A stretch of DNA of 64,000 bases from Ruminococcaceae bacterium BL-6 (GCA_902810075.1 LR778135.1:3286001-3350000), one strand, 5' to 3'; shown: positions 49,593-58,826, counted from the stretch's first letter. A program made the numbers and translations. Notes: generated by a model not told the origin, from the letters alone.

Positions 49593-50918
49593 ATGACGCC
49601 GCTTTATACCGCCCTTCTGGAGCACAAACGGAAAAACCGCTCCCCGTTTCATACGCCGGGCCACAAAAGCTCGCCGCTGGCGCTGCCCCCCGATCTTCTG
49701 TCGCTGGACTACACCGAGCTGCCGGACACTGACAGCCTGTATGAGGCGGATGGCCCCATCCTCGCCGCCGAACAGGCGGCGGCGCGCCTGTTCGGGGTCC
49801 CGCGCACTTTGTTTTCCGCGGGGGGATGCACGCTCTGCATCCAGGCCATGCTCCGCCTGGCGGCCCCGTACGGCGGAAAGGTGGTCTTCGGCAGGGTCCT
49901 CCACCGAAGCGCCGTTTCCGCCATGGCCCTGCTGGGCCTCGACCCCGTGTGGGTGACGCCGCGCGCCGACGCCGGCGACGGCCTTCCTGGCAGGATCGCG
50001 GCGGATGACGTCGAGGGTGCCCTTCGCCGGAACCCGGACGCAAAGGCCGTTTTTCTGACCAGCCCGGACTATTACGGCGTGCTTTCCGACATCCGGGCGA
50101 TTTCCGCCGTCTGCCGCGCGCACGGCGTTCCCCTGCTCGTGGACAACGCGCACGGAACGCACCTGCGCTTTCTGAAGCGGGACCTTCACCCCGTCTCGCT
50201 GGGGGCCTCCGCCAGCGCCTGCTCCGCGCACAAGACCCTGCCGGTGCTCACCGGCGGCGCATGGCTCAACCTGGCGGACCGCTCCCTCATCCCGGGCGCA
50301 AAGGAAGCGATGGCACTGTTCGGCTCCACCAGCCCGTCGTACCCCGTCATGGCGTCGCTCGACCTTTGCCGCGCATGGCTGGAAAAGCACGGCCGCGCGG
50401 CTTTCTCCGCCCTGGAGGAACGGGTCGGCCGAGTGCGGCGGCTGGCGGAGCAGAGCGGCTTTCCCTCCCCCGAAGGGCCGTGCGACCCGGTGCGCCTCAC
50501 CCTCCGCACGGCGAAAGCCGGAATCCGCGGGACGGATGCCGCCGAACAGCTGCGCGAACGCGGCGTGGAACCCGAATTTGCGGATGCGGCCCAGGTGGTG
50601 CTGATCCCTTCCCCTTTCAATACGGAGGGGGATTTTGCCCGTCTGGAACGCGCTCTGCCCGCCCTGCGGCGCGGCGGGGAGCTTCCGGTGCCCGCCGCCC
50701 TTCCGCCGCTGCCGGAAGCCGCCGTTTCCCCGCGCGAAGCCGTTTTCGCGCCGCACGAGGAAATTTCCCTTTCGCGGGCGGTCGGCCGGGTCGCGGCGGA
50801 CATCGCGTGCCCCTGCCCTCCCGGAGTCCCGGCCGTGATGCCGGGCGAAAAAATCACCGCCGCGGCCGCGGAGTTTTTAAGCGGGTATGGCTTTTTTACG
50901 GTAAAAGTGATAAAATAA
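49593..50918 (+). CDS. Orn/Lys/Arg decarboxylase-family PLP protein (YaaO-like)
   Basis: The 441-residue protein has the fold-type I decarboxylase core: HTPGHKSSPL near the N-terminus, TLFSAGGCTLCIQAM, VDNAHGTHLRF with the cofactor-binding Asp and His, and the PLP Lys in CSAHKTLPVLTGG. It is about the size of B. subtilis YaaO/SpeA-like enzymes rather than the 700-residue inducible decarboxylases. The substrate (arginine or lysine) cannot be told. It stands where yaaO stands in Bacillus, before the darA-holB-ricT genes, but the tmk gene that normally follows is absent. The coding sequence is notably GC-rich. Confidence 0.88.
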   Translation: MTPLYTALLEHKRKNRSPFHTPGHKSSPLALPPDLLSLDYTELPDTDSLYEADGPILAAEQAAARLFGVPRTLFSAGGCTLCIQAMLRLAAPYGGKVVFGRVLHRSAVSAMALLGLDPVWVTPRADAGDGLPGRIAADDVEGALRRNPDAKAVFLTSPDYYGVLSDIRAISAVCRAHGVPLLVDNAHGTHLRFLKRDLHPVSLGASASACSAHKTLPVLTGGAWLNLADRSLIPGAKEAMALFGSTSPSYPVMASLDLCRAWLEKHGRAAFSALEERVGRVRRLAEQSGFPSPEGPCDPVRLTLRTAKAGIRGTDAAEQLRERGVEPEFADAAQVVLIPSPFNTEGDFARLERALPALRRGGELPVPAALPPLPEAAVSPREAVFAPHEEISLSRAVGRVAADIACPCPPGVPAVMPGEKITAAAAEFLSGYGFFTVKVIK

Positions 50919-50992
50919 GAAAGATAAAAAACCCGCGCCCGCTTTTTCTCAGCCGGCGGGCCGGGCGGAATTAAAGGAGGGATACCCCGATT

Positions 50993-51316
50993 ATGAAACT
51001 GATTCTTGCGATCGTCAGCAGCGACGACAGCTCCACCGTACAGTCGGCCCTGACGAAAAAGAAATTCCCCGTGACCAGGCTCGCCACCACCGGCGGCTTT
51101 CTGAAGGCCGGGAACACCACGTTCATCGTGGGAGTGAACGACGACAAGGTTGACGAAGTGATCGCCGAAATATCCAAGCACAGCAGCCGCCGGACGCAGA
51201 TCGTGCCAAGCACCACCACAATGGACACGGGCCTGTATTCCTCCTTCCCCGTGGAAGTGACGGTGGGCGGCTCCACCATTTTTGTCCTGAACGTGGACCG
51301 ATTTGAGAAGGTATGA
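50993..51316 (+). CDS. darA: Cyclic-di-AMP receptor DarA (PstA/YaaQ)
   Basis: The 107-residue PII-like protein starts MKLILAIVSSDDSSTVQSAL and has the family's flexible loop (TTGGFLKAGNTTFIVGVNDD) and ETVEVTVGG-like strand (FPVEVTVGGSTIFVLNV). It binds c-di-AMP as a trimer; the downstream effect is not settled. The stop codon overlaps the holB start by 4 nt. An AAGGAGGGA site precedes the ATG. Confidence 0.95.
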   Translation: MKLILAIVSSDDSSTVQSALTKKKFPVTRLATTGGFLKAGNTTFIVGVNDDKVDEVIAEISKHSSRRTQIVPSTTTMDTGLYSSFPVEVTVGGSTIFVLNVDRFEKV

Positions 51317-52182
51317 TTTTTGAGGATTTTGATGGAAACGATAAGGTAAAGGACCGGCTTTCCCGCGCGTTCGCGCAGGGCCGCATCCCGCACGCCATCA
51401 TTCTGGATGGCCCGCCCGGGAGCGGGAAGCGCACGCTGGCGGGGATCCTCGCAAAAGCGGCGGTCTGCACCGCCGCGGGGGAGCGCCCGTGCGGCGTGTG
51501 CGCGGGATGCATCAAGGCGAAGGCGGGCTCACACCCGGATATCGCGGCGGTGGGCGGCGGCGCGGCGGCAAGATCAATCCATGTGGAAGCGATCCGCCGC
51601 ATCCGCAGCGACGCCTATATCCGCCCGAACGAGGCGGAGCACAAGGTCTACTGTCTGTTTTCGGCGGAAACCATGTCGGAACAGGCGCAGAACGCGCTGC
51701 TGAAGGTGCTGGAGGAGCCGCCTGCCGGGGTGCTGTTCATCCTCACCTGCGTTTCGGCATCCGCCCTTCTCGCGACGATCCGCTCGCGTGCTTCGATCTT
51801 CACGCTGGAGCCTCCCCGCGGGGAGGCGGCCGACCAAAAAGCCGCGGCGCTGGCCGCCGAAATCGTGCGGAACATCACCGCGCCGGGCGAAATGGAGCTT
51901 CTGATCTCGACCGCTCCCCTCGTCAGGGACAAGGACCTGTTCCGCTCCGTGCTGGACTGCCTGTCCCTTCTGATGCGCGACGCCTGCGTGCTGCGGGCCG
52001 GCGGCACGGCCGCCGCCGGGGAGCCCGCAGCGGAAGGCCTCGCGGCGGCGCTGACGAGGGACCGGCTTCTTTCCCTGAACGGGCTGTGCGCCGAAACGCG
52101 GCGGCGGCTCGAACAAAACGCAAACTCAGCCCTGCTCGTCACCGCGTTCTGCGCGGACCTTCGCGCGGCGGCAGGGCGCTGA
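51313..52182 (+). CDS. holB: DNA polymerase III delta' subunit
   Basis: The 289-residue clamp-loader subunit has a P-loop-derived GPPGSGKRTL (33-42), the zinc-binding Cys set CTAAGERPCGVCAGC, SEQAQNALLKVLEEPP and a sensor region LLATIRSRASIFTL, where delta' usually has SRC. It is an AAA+ subunit of the clamp loader that opens the beta ring. Its position between darA and ricT is conserved in Bacillota. Confidence 0.93.
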   Translation: MIFEDFDGNDKVKDRLSRAFAQGRIPHAIILDGPPGSGKRTLAGILAKAAVCTAAGERPCGVCAGCIKAKAGSHPDIAAVGGGAAARSIHVEAIRRIRSDAYIRPNEAEHKVYCLFSAETMSEQAQNALLKVLEEPPAGVLFILTCVSASALLATIRSRASIFTLEPPRGEAADQKAAALAAEIVRNITAPGEMELLISTAPLVRDKDLFRSVLDCLSLLMRDACVLRAGGTAAAGEPAAEGLAAALTRDRLLSLNGLCAETRRRLEQNANSALLVTAFCADLRAAAGR

Positions 52183-52208
52183 TTTTATAGTAGGATTGGA
52201 GGAACCAT

Positions 52209-53078
52209 ATGGCAGAAGTGATCGGCGTCCGATTCAAGAACGTCGGAAAAGTCTATTATTTCGATCCCGACGGCACCGCCCTGAAAAAGGGCGACAAGGT
52301 CATCGTGGAAACCACGCGCGGCGTGGAGTGCGGCGAGGTCGCGATGGAGAACCGCGAAATCAGTGACGAAAACATCGTTCAGCCGCTGAAAAAGCTGATC
52401 CGCGCCGCCACGAAGGACGACCTGAAAAAGCTGGCGGAAAACCACCTGCGCGAAAAAAGCGCGTTCCATATCTGCTGCAAGAAAATCGCCGACCACAAGC
52501 TGGAAATGAAGCTTGTGGATGTGGAATACACGTTCGACAACAGCAAAATCCTGTTTTATTTCACCGCGGACGGACGCGTCGACTTCCGCGAGCTGGTCAA
52601 GGACCTCGCCTCCGTTTTCCGCACCCGCATCGAGCTGCGCCAGATCGGCGTGCGGGACGAGGCCAAAATGCTGGGCGGGCTCGGCATCTGCGGGCGCCCG
52701 TTCTGCTGCGCCACGTTTCTCGGCGGGTTTCAGCCCGTTTCGATCAAAATGGCGAAGGAGCAGGGGCTTTCGCTGAACCCGGTGAAAATTTCCGGCACCT
52801 GCGGGCGGCTGATGTGCTGCCTGAAATACGAGCAGGAGGCTTACAGCGACCTGCTGCGCACCACGCCCAAGGTGAACGCCGTCGTCTCCACGCCCGAAGG
52901 GCGCGGCACCGTGATCAGCCAGAACCTGCTGACCGGGATCCTTCAGGTCCGCCTGGACAAGGCCCCGGACGCCGCCCCGCGGACGTTCCACGCAAAGGAT
53001 GTCAAGGTGATCCGGGACAGCCAGATCCGCGTGAACAAAGAGGAGCTGGACCAGCTGAAATCCCTGGAAAAAGAATAA
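52209..53078 (+). CDS. ricT: PSP1-domain protein RicT (YaaT)
   Basis: The 289-residue protein carries the PSP1 C-terminal domain: GVRFKNVGKVYYFDP, GVECGEVAMENREI, LGGLGICGRPFCCATFLGG and SGTCGRLMCCLKYEQEAY. The CGRPFCC and CGRLMCC Cys pairs are those implicated in the iron-sulfur clusters of the RicA-RicF-RicT (Y-complex), which promotes mRNA processing by RNase Y. It lies 26 nt after holB. Confidence 0.94.
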   Translation: MAEVIGVRFKNVGKVYYFDPDGTALKKGDKVIVETTRGVECGEVAMENREISDENIVQPLKKLIRAATKDDLKKLAENHLREKSAFHICCKKIADHKLEMKLVDVEYTFDNSKILFYFTADGRVDFRELVKDLASVFRTRIELRQIGVRDEAKMLGGLGICGRPFCCATFLGGFQPVSIKMAKEQGLSLNPVKISGTCGRLMCCLKYEQEAYSDLLRTTPKVNAVVSTPEGRGTVISQNLLTGILQVRLDKAPDAAPRTFHAKDVKVIRDSQIRVNKEELDQLKSLEKE

Positions 53079-53129
53079 TTTTCCGAAAGAAAAACAGGCT
53101 CGATATTTCGGGGATTGCGGAAGAAACAG

Positions 53130-53157
53130 TTGCAATTCTGCCGCGATATGTTAAAAT
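53130..53157 (+). promoter_or_regulatory. Promoter of the ferredoxin gene
   Basis: TTGCAA (53130-53135), a 16-bp spacer and TAAAAT (53152-53157) lie just upstream of the GGAGGTG ribosome site of the ferredoxin gene, so it can be expressed separately from ricT. Confidence 0.55.
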
Positions 53158-53192
53158 AGGGGTTGTAAAATCTTACTGGAGGTGTTTTTAGC

Positions 53193-53366
53193 ATGGCATA
53201 TGTAATCAGCAGTGACTGTATCGCCTGCGGCGCCTGCGCCGCAGAGTGTCCCGTAAACGCGATTTCCGACGGCGGGGACAAGTACGTAATCGACCCGAAT
53301 CTGTGCACCGAGTGCGGCGCCTGCGCAAGCGTGTGCCCCGTAGGGGCTCCGAATCCGGAGAAATAA
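53193..53366 (+). CDS. 2[4Fe-4S] ferredoxin
   Basis: The 57-residue protein is a clostridial-type ferredoxin. The first cluster ligands are C9, C12, C15 with C48, and the second C38, C41, C44 with C19, in the repeated pattern CIACGACAAECP and CTECGACASVCP. It is a low-potential electron carrier. It has its own promoter and terminator and sits between ricT and trmN6, where Bacillus has yabA. Confidence 0.97.
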   Translation: MAYVISSDCIACGACAAECPVNAISDGGDKYVIDPNLCTECGACASVCPVGAPNPEK

Positions 53367-53382
53367 GGAACGGCCATTCCAG

Positions 53383-53418
53383 AATTTAAGGCGGAGCGTC
53401 TGCTCCGCCTTAAATTTT
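53383..53418 (+). terminator. Terminator of the ferredoxin gene
   Basis: AATTTAAGGCGGAGC pairs exactly with GCTCCGCCTTAAATT around a 4-nt loop, followed by TTGG, 16 nt after the stop codon. Confidence 0.85.
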
Positions 53419-53472
53419 GGACAAACCCGCCGCCCGAAAAGGGCGCGGGCGGCCTGACCAGGGAGGGCTTCC

Positions 53473-54234
53473 ATGCTGAACGAACACCTCGAACCGCTTT
53501 CCAAAGCCGTTTCCGTCTTTGTTTCGGACGAATATCATTTCAACACCGACACCATTCTTCTCGCGCATTTTTCCCTGCCGCGCCGCGGCGAGCGATGCGC
53601 GGATTTCGGGACCGGGTGCGGCGCGATCCCGCTGCTGTGGATGACCCGTGCCCGCCCGGAAAGCGTCTGCGCCCTCGAGCTTCAGCCGCGGGCGTGCGAG
53701 CTCGCTCGCCGCTCCGTCCTGCGGGGCGGCTTCGGCGGCGTCATCACGGTGCGGGAGATGGATGTGCGCGAGGTCCCGGAGGCTGCGAAACGCGACCCGC
53801 TGCTGCACCACCTGGATCTGGTCGCGTGCAATCCCCCGTACAAGACGGCGGGGTCGGGCGGCGCGAGCCCCCGCGCCTTCCGCCGCATCGCCCGGAGCGA
53901 AGCGGAATGCACCCTCCCGGACATCGCGCGGGCGGGAGCCGCCGCGCTCCGGTTCGGGGGCCGGTTCTGCCTGTGCCAGCGGCCGGAGCGGCTGTGCGAA
54001 GTGCTTCTGCAGCTCAAAGCGCACGGGCTGGAACCGAAGCGCCTGCGGTTCGTCCAGCAGCGGCCCGGCGCCGCGCCGGGCCTGTTCCTTGTGCAGGCGC
54101 GCCGGGGCGGCCGCCCCGGCGGCCTTGCCGTGGAGCCGCCGCTTCTGATCGAGGACGGCTGCGGGAACTTTTCCCGGGAAATGACGGAAATCTACGGAGA
54201 GTATCGGGAGGGCTGCGCATGTCCGGAAAACTGA
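53473..54234 (+). CDS. tRNA1(Val) (adenine37-N6)-methyltransferase-like protein (YabB/TrmN6)
   Basis: The 253-residue SAM-dependent enzyme has the SAM motif DFGTGCGAIPLL (42-53), the acidic residue in VCALELQPRA and the catalytic N6-adenine motif CNPPYKTAGSG. It is the YfiC/YabB type. It lies upstream of and overlaps rsmI by 16 nt, as in Bacillus (yabB...yabC). The GGAGGG site precedes the ATG. Confidence 0.92.
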   Translation: MLNEHLEPLSKAVSVFVSDEYHFNTDTILLAHFSLPRRGERCADFGTGCGAIPLLWMTRARPESVCALELQPRACELARRSVLRGGFGGVITVREMDVREVPEAAKRDPLLHHLDLVACNPPYKTAGSGGASPRAFRRIARSEAECTLPDIARAGAAALRFGGRFCLCQRPERLCEVLLQLKAHGLEPKRLRFVQQRPGAAPGLFLVQARRGGRPGGLAVEPPLLIEDGCGNFSREMTEIYGEYREGCACPEN

Positions 54235-55043
54235 TCGTTGTCGGCACGCCGATCGGAAACCTGTCCGATTTTTCGCCGCGTGCCGCCCAGACCCTGTCAC
54301 AGGTGGATTTTATCGCCGCCGAGGACACGAGGGTCACGCAGAAGCTGCTGAACCATCTGAACATCAAAAAGCCGATGATCAGCTATTTTGAGCACAACAA
54401 ATACGAGCGCGGCCGCGTCATCTGCGACCGGATCCTGTCGGGCGAGACCTGCGCGCTCGTCTCGGACGCGGGCATGCCCGCGATTTCCGACCCGGGCGAG
54501 CTTCTGGTCGCGCAGTGCGCCGAGCTCGGCATCCATACGCTGGTGGTCCCGGGGCCGAGCGCGGCGGTCTCCGCGCTGGCGGTATCCGGCCTGCCCACCG
54601 GCCGGTTCACGTTCGAGGGGTTCCTGAGCGTGAACAAAAAGAGCCGCCGGGAGCATCTGGAGGAAGTGAGGGACGAGCCCCGCACAATGATCTTCTACGA
54701 GGCGCCGCACAAGCTCGCGGCGACGCTGCGCGACATGCTGGAAGCGTGGGGCGACCGCCGCATCGCGCTGGTGCGGGAGATCACCAAAATCCATGAAGAG
54801 GTCATCCGCACCACCCTCTCCGGGGCCGCCGAACGCTTCGCCGACGGAAGCGCCCGCGGCGAATTCGTGCTGGTGATCGAAGGCGCCCCGCGCCGCCGCG
54901 AACCGGAATATTCCCCCGAAAGCGCCGTCGCGCTGGCAAAAGAGCTGATGGCGGGCGGGTGCTCCGCCTCCGAAGCCGCGAAACAAGCCGCGCGGGAAAC
55001 GGGCTTCAAAAAAGGCGACCTCTATCAAAAAATTTGCGAATAA
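54219..55043 (+). CDS. rsmI: 16S rRNA (cytidine1402-2'-O)-methyltransferase
   Basis: The 274-residue tetrapyrrole-methylase-fold enzyme has [59 protein letters not shown] and [12 protein letters not shown], the diagnostic RsmI series. It methylates C1402 in the decoding centre. The ATG at 54219 lies inside the end of the trmN6 gene. Confidence 0.96.
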   Translation: MSGKLIVVGTPIGNLSDFSPRAAQTLSQVDFIAAEDTRVTQKLLNHLNIKKPMISYFEHNKYERGRVICDRILSGETCALVSDAGMPAISDPGELLVAQCAELGIHTLVVPGPSAAVSALAVSGLPTGRFTFEGFLSVNKKSRREHLEEVRDEPRTMIFYEAPHKLAATLRDMLEAWGDRRIALVREITKIHEEVIRTTLSGAAERFADGSARGEFVLVIEGAPRRREPEYSPESAVALAKELMAGGCSASEAAKQAARETGFKKGDLYQKICE

Positions 55044-55067
55044 TTCTTATTTTTTGCCGTAAAAGTA

Positions 55068-55095
55068 TTGATATTTCTGAATTTGCCTGTATAAT
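55068..55095 (+). promoter_or_regulatory. Promoter of the rubrerythrin gene
   Basis: TTGATA (55068-55073), a 16-bp spacer and consensus TATAAT (55090-55095) precede the gene by about 45 nt. Confidence 0.7.
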
Positions 55096-55141
55096 AGAAA
55101 TCAGAAAGTCCCATTCTAATTTCTGTAAGGAGGAACACAAA

Positions 55142-55681
55142 ATGGAATTAAAAGGAAGCAAAACGGAAGCCAACCTGATGACGGCCCTTTCGGGAGAATC
55201 CCAGGCAAGAAACAAATACACGTTCTACGCCTCCAAGGCCAAAAAAGAAGGCTACGAGCAGATCGCGGCCATTTTTGAAGAAACCGCGGGCAATGAAAAA
55301 GAACATGCCAAGCTGTGGTTCAAAGCCCTGCACGGCGGAGAGATCGGCACCACCGCGGACAATCTGGTAGACGCCGCGGCCGGCGAGCACTATGAATGGA
55401 CGGAAATGTACAAGGGCTTTGCCGATACGGCCGAGCAGGAAGGGTTCACCGAGCTCGCCGCCACGATGCGCCTGATCGCGGGCGTGGAAAAAACCCACGA
55501 GGAGCGCTATCAGAAGCTGCTGAAAAACCTGAAGGAAGACCGCGTGTTCAAGGGCGAAGCGCAGACGGTCTGGGTATGCCGCAACTGCGGATACATCCAC
55601 GTCGGCCCCACGGCGCCGAAGGTATGTCCCGCGTGCAAGCACCCGCAGGCGTTCTTCCAGCGCAAAGCGGAAAATTATTGA
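55142..55681 (+). CDS. rbr: Rubrerythrin
   Basis: The 179-residue protein has an N-terminal ferritin-like diiron domain (Glu ligands in [30 protein letters not shown] and [10 protein letters not shown]) and a C-terminal rubredoxin domain ([25 protein letters not shown]). It reduces hydrogen peroxide in anaerobes using reduced rubredoxin or NADH-linked donors. AAGGAGG precedes the ATG. Confidence 0.97.
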   Translation: MELKGSKTEANLMTALSGESQARNKYTFYASKAKKEGYEQIAAIFEETAGNEKEHAKLWFKALHGGEIGTTADNLVDAAAGEHYEWTEMYKGFADTAEQEGFTELAATMRLIAGVEKTHEERYQKLLKNLKEDRVFKGEAQTVWVCRNCGYIHVGPTAPKVCPACKHPQAFFQRKAENY

Positions 55682-55714
55682 CAGAGGATTGTTTTCCCCT
55701 GTAATGCCCTTATG

Positions 55715-55751
55715 AAGACAGCCCGTCCGGCTTTTCCGGACGGGCTGTCTT
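55715..55751 (+). terminator. Terminator of the rubrerythrin gene
   Basis: AAGACAGCCCGTCCGG pairs exactly with CCGGACGGGCTGTCTT (16 bp, 5-nt loop), 33 nt after the stop codon. Confidence 0.85.
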
Positions 55752-56066
55752 GGGCTGCCGAAGAACCCGAATTTAAGACTGAACAAACTTGAAAGTTTTG
55801 ATCAAGCTTTTTCAAAAGCGTGCGGGGTTTGGGGCGGCGCCCCAGAATCTAAAGCGCATCGAAAAACGCAGGAAAGGGAGAAAAAACAGTCCGGTGGACT
55901 GTTTCTGCGCGGGGAAACCCTCGTCGGGGGGTTCCCCGGTACCGCTTTGCGGTACTCTTTTGTGCAACTCAGGCTAACAGCCCGTCCTGTTTATTCTTCC
56001 GGATCGTCGGGTTTGGTCGCTCGGCTTTTCCACAAGGCTTTCCGCCTCGGTGGAAAATCTTCACGC
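55752..56066. other. Gene-free stretch dense in hairpins
   Basis: Between rubrerythrin and ychF there is no supported gene. Successive inverted repeats are visible: TGGGGC-GGC-GCCCCA near 55832, AACAGTCC-GGT-GGACTGTT near 55888, GGGGAACC with GGTTCCCC near 55916-55940 and GTACCGC-TTT-GCGGTAC near 55940. This may be a structured repeat family or stacked terminators for the convergent genes. Confidence 0.5.
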
Positions 56067-57161
56067 TTAGACGTTGAACCGGAACAGGACGACGTCCCCG
56101 TCGCTCATCACATAGTCCTTCCCTTCGGAACGGACGAGCCCCTTTTCTTTTGCGGCCGCCATGGTGCCGCATTTTTTCAGGTCGTCGAACGCGACCACCT
56201 CGGCGCGGATAAACCCGCGCTCAAAATCCGTGTGGATCTTTCCGGCCGCCTGCGGCGCGCGCGTGCCTTCCCGGATCGTCCAGGCGCGCACCTCGGGCTT
56301 TCCGGCGGTCAGGAACGAGATCAGGCCCAGAAGGCCGTAGCACTGCCGGATCAGCCGGTCGAGCCCCGATTCGCTCAGGCCCATGTCGTTCAGGAACATC
56401 TGCTTCTCATCCGGCTCCATGCCCGAAATCTCGGCCTCCGCCTCGGCGCAGATCGGCAGAACGCCCGCGTGCTCCTCGTCCGCGATTTTTTTCACCACGG
56501 AAAAATACGGATTGCTTTCCACGCCGCCCTGAAAATCGTTCTCGCTCATGTTCGCGGCATAGATGATCGGCTTGTTCGTCAAAAGCGACACGGTGGACAG
56601 CAGGGCGGCCTCCTCTTCCGTGCATTCCACGGTGCGCGCGGATTTCCCCGCATCCAGCGCCGCTTTGACCCGCTGGAAAAAATCGTACTCCGCCTGATAT
56701 TTCTTGTCGGCCTTGATCATCTTCTGGGTTTTTTCGATGCGCCTGTCCAGCACTTCCAGATCCGACAGGATCAGCTCCAGATTGATGGTTTCGATATCGC
56801 GCGCGGGGTCGATGCTGCCCTCCACGTGGACGATATCGTCGTTGACGAAGCAGCGCACCACGTGGACGATGGCGTCCACCTCCCGGATATTGGCGAGGAA
56901 CTTGTTGCCCAGGCCCTCGCCCTTGGAAGCGCCGCGCACCAGCCCGGCGATATCGACAAACTCAATGGTGGCGGGCGTGTACTTTTCCGGGTGGTACAGC
57001 CCGGCGAGCCAGTCGAGCCGCCTGTCCGGAACGGCGACGACGCCCACGTTCGGCTCTATCGTGCAAAACGGATAATTCGCGGCCTGAGCGCCCGCGTTGG
57101 TAATCGCGTTGAACAGCGTGCTTTTCCCCACGTTCGGCAGCCCGACGATTCCCAGTTTCAT
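56067..57161 (-). CDS. ychF: Redox-regulated ATPase YchF (Obg-like)
   Basis: The 364-residue protein has G1 GLPNVGKST (7-15), G3 [17 protein letters not shown] and an altered G4 NMSE (N-x-x-E instead of N-K-x-D), the change that gives this family ATP rather than GTP preference. A coiled-coil insertion and a C-terminal TGS domain ([20 protein letters not shown], ending DVVLFRFNV) follow. It associates with ribosomes and influences stress responses. Confidence 0.96.
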   Translation of the reverse strand: MKLGIVGLPNVGKSTLFNAITNAGAQAANYPFCTIEPNVGVVAVPDRRLDWLAGLYHPEKYTPATIEFVDIAGLVRGASKGEGLGNKFLANIREVDAIVHVVRCFVNDDIVHVEGSIDPARDIETINLELILSDLEVLDRRIEKTQKMIKADKKYQAEYDFFQRVKAALDAGKSARTVECTEEEAALLSTVSLLTNKPIIYAANMSENDFQGGVESNPYFSVVKKIADEEHAGVLPICAEAEAEISGMEPDEKQMFLNDMGLSESGLDRLIRQCYGLLGLISFLTAGKPEVRAWTIREGTRAPQAAGKIHTDFERGFIRAEVVAFDDLKKCGTMAAAKEKGLVRSEGKDYVMSDGDVVLFRFNV

Positions 57162-57291
57162 CTTTATGATCGACCTCTTTCCAAATTGAACAATACGATT
57201 TTTATTATATGCCTTTTCCCCGTCCCGCGCAAGGGAGGCCGCTTTTTGGAGCAGAACCGCGCGGGAGCATCAAATCCCCGAAGCCGCTTTC

Positions 57292-58083
57292 CTACCGGCG
57301 CAGCAGGGAGAGAACGGAGAAGATCAGGTAAGCCGCGCCGTAGATCACCGGCTGGTGAACGAGGTAAACGAGCAGCGCATGGCGGCCCAGAAACGAAAAG
57401 AACGGCGCGCGGGACCGGTAAGCGAACTCCGGCAGCATCCCCTTTGCGGCGAACCTTCCCAGAAACGTCCCCGCAAGGAACACAAACCCCCACGGCAGAA
57501 GCGGGAAATAGTCCGACGAAAAGAAATCCCGGTTGTAGAATCCCAGCGGCGCAAGCCAGTTCGTGGCGGAAAGCCCCGCCGGAAGCGGAACCAGCGCGGC
57601 CGTTCCGAACCCCAGGTATCCGTACGGGATGGGTTTCGTGAAAAAGTACAGGATCAGACAGAGCGCCGGCCACGCCCATGTGAACGGGATACGGCCCAGC
57701 AAAGGCTTGAGCAGGCCGAACAGGATCATGCAAACGGAGAGGAAATGAAGGATCCCGAACCAGATGACCTCATCCGGCACCGCGATCCGCGTCACGGCCG
57801 TCAGCGCCAGCGCCAGCCCGAGCAGCTTCAGCCCGCGCTTCAAGTTGGAGCGCGACAGGTCGGACGACACGCCCGAAATGAGAATGAAAAGCGCGGCGAA
57901 AAAAGGCTCCGCCGGCATAAAGAAATCCAGCAGGACTTCTCCCCAGGCGGCTCCGTACAGATACGCCATGGTATAAAAGGCATGGTAGAACACCATGCAG
58001 AACACCGCGAAGCCGCGAAGCTCATCCATCAGATGAATCCGCCGCGGCGCGGGATTTTTCAAGAATCCGGAACCGTTTCCCAC
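57292..58083 (-). CDS. HGSNAT/DUF1624-type membrane protein
   Basis: The protein is about 263 residues with roughly eight membrane helices. The N-terminal motif RRIHLMDELRGFAVFCMVFY and HLVHQP-like LLVYLVHQPVIYG near the C-terminus are those of the heparan-alpha-glucosaminide N-acetyltransferase-like catalytic family (DUF1624), related to acyltransferase-3 proteins. The substrate is unknown; acetylation of an envelope glycan is plausible. The start is uncertain: GTG at 58083 (chosen, about 8 nt after GGGAGGGG) or TTG codons at 58086 and 58101. Confidence 0.82.
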   Translation of the reverse strand: MGNGSGFLKNPAPRRIHLMDELRGFAVFCMVFYHAFYTMAYLYGAAWGEVLLDFFMPAEPFFAALFILISGVSSDLSRSNLKRGLKLLGLALALTAVTRIAVPDEVIWFGILHFLSVCMILFGLLKPLLGRIPFTWAWPALCLILYFFTKPIPYGYLGFGTAALVPLPAGLSATNWLAPLGFYNRDFFSSDYFPLLPWGFVFLAGTFLGRFAAKGMLPEFAYRSRAPFFSFLGRHALLVYLVHQPVIYGAAYLIFSVLSLLRR

Positions 58084-58101
58084 CAAAATGACCCCTCCCA
58101 A

Positions 58102-58430
58102 AAGACTGCGCTCCCCATCTTACACAAAAACCCGCCGGGTTTCCGGGAATCAATGAGCAAATTACCGCTTCAAAGCCAATGTCCGTCATGTTATAATAAT
58201 TCTAAACGGCATACGCGGAAGCAGAGCTTCGTTCTAAAACGCTGCACCGCGTTGCACATCATGTTATCACAGTTTTAAATAGCATAAGCGGAAGCAAAGC
58301 TTCCGACGCCCGAAAGAACATGGATGAGCGCTCCGCGTGAGTCAGGGCCTTTCGGTCAGGGCATCATACATTCAGGATTTCTTATCCGGCGGTACAGACA
58401 TTATTATAAAGGAAGAAAAGGAGAATTACA
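58102..58430. repeat. Intergenic region with short inverted repeats
   Basis: Two related segments, CGGAAGCAGAGCTTCG (about 58216) and GCGGAAGCAAAGCTTCCGA (about 58285), are near-palindromic. The second recurs on the opposite strand upstream of the tRNA-Arg gene at about 43297-43315 (TCGGAAGCTTTGCTTCCG). ATGTTATAATAATTCTAAA near 58188 and ATGTTATCACAGTTTTAAA near 58260 repeat the surrounding sequence, suggesting a duplicated unit of about 70 bp. No gene is supported. Confidence 0.5.
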
Positions 58431-58826
58431 ATGAAAGAACCGAAAATTGGGCAGACCTCGGAACGTGAACTGACTGTCACGCACGACAAGCTCGCCGTTT
58501 CCGTCAGCAGCGGCAGCGTGGAAGTCCTGGCGACGCCGGTTGTGGCGGCCATGATGGAAGGCGCGGCCGCGGACCTGGCGCAGACCTATCTCGATGATGA
58601 ATTCACCACCGTCGGCGCGGAAATCTGCGTGCAGCACCTCGCCCCTTCGCCCGAGGGCGTAAAAGTAAAGGCAGTGGCCGAGCTGACCGCCGTGGAAGGC
58701 CGGAAATACAGCTTTTCGCTGAAGGCGTTCGACGAGGCCGGCCTGATCGCCACCGGCACCCACCAGCGCGTCGCCGTAAGGCGCGAGAGCTTCGCCAAAA
58801 AAGCCGCCGCGCGCAAGGCGAACTGA
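58431..58826 (+). CDS. FlK-like hotdog-fold thioesterase
   Basis: The 131-residue protein matches the fluoroacetyl-CoA thioesterase (FlK) family. Residues T35 and E43 (SVEVLATPVVAAMMEGAA) and H69 (VGAEICVQHLAPSPEG) correspond to the Thr-Glu-His triad. The C-terminus is basic (KKAAARKAN). In organisms that do not make fluoroacetate, relatives probably clear unwanted acyl-CoAs. AAAGGAG precedes the ATG. It lies 56 nt upstream of the HAD phosphatase gene and may be co-transcribed with it. Confidence 0.88.
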   Translation: MKEPKIGQTSERELTVTHDKLAVSVSSGSVEVLATPVVAAMMEGAAADLAQTYLDDEFTTVGAEICVQHLAPSPEGVKVKAVAELTAVEGRKYSFSLKAFDEAGLIATGTHQRVAVRRESFAKKAAARKAN

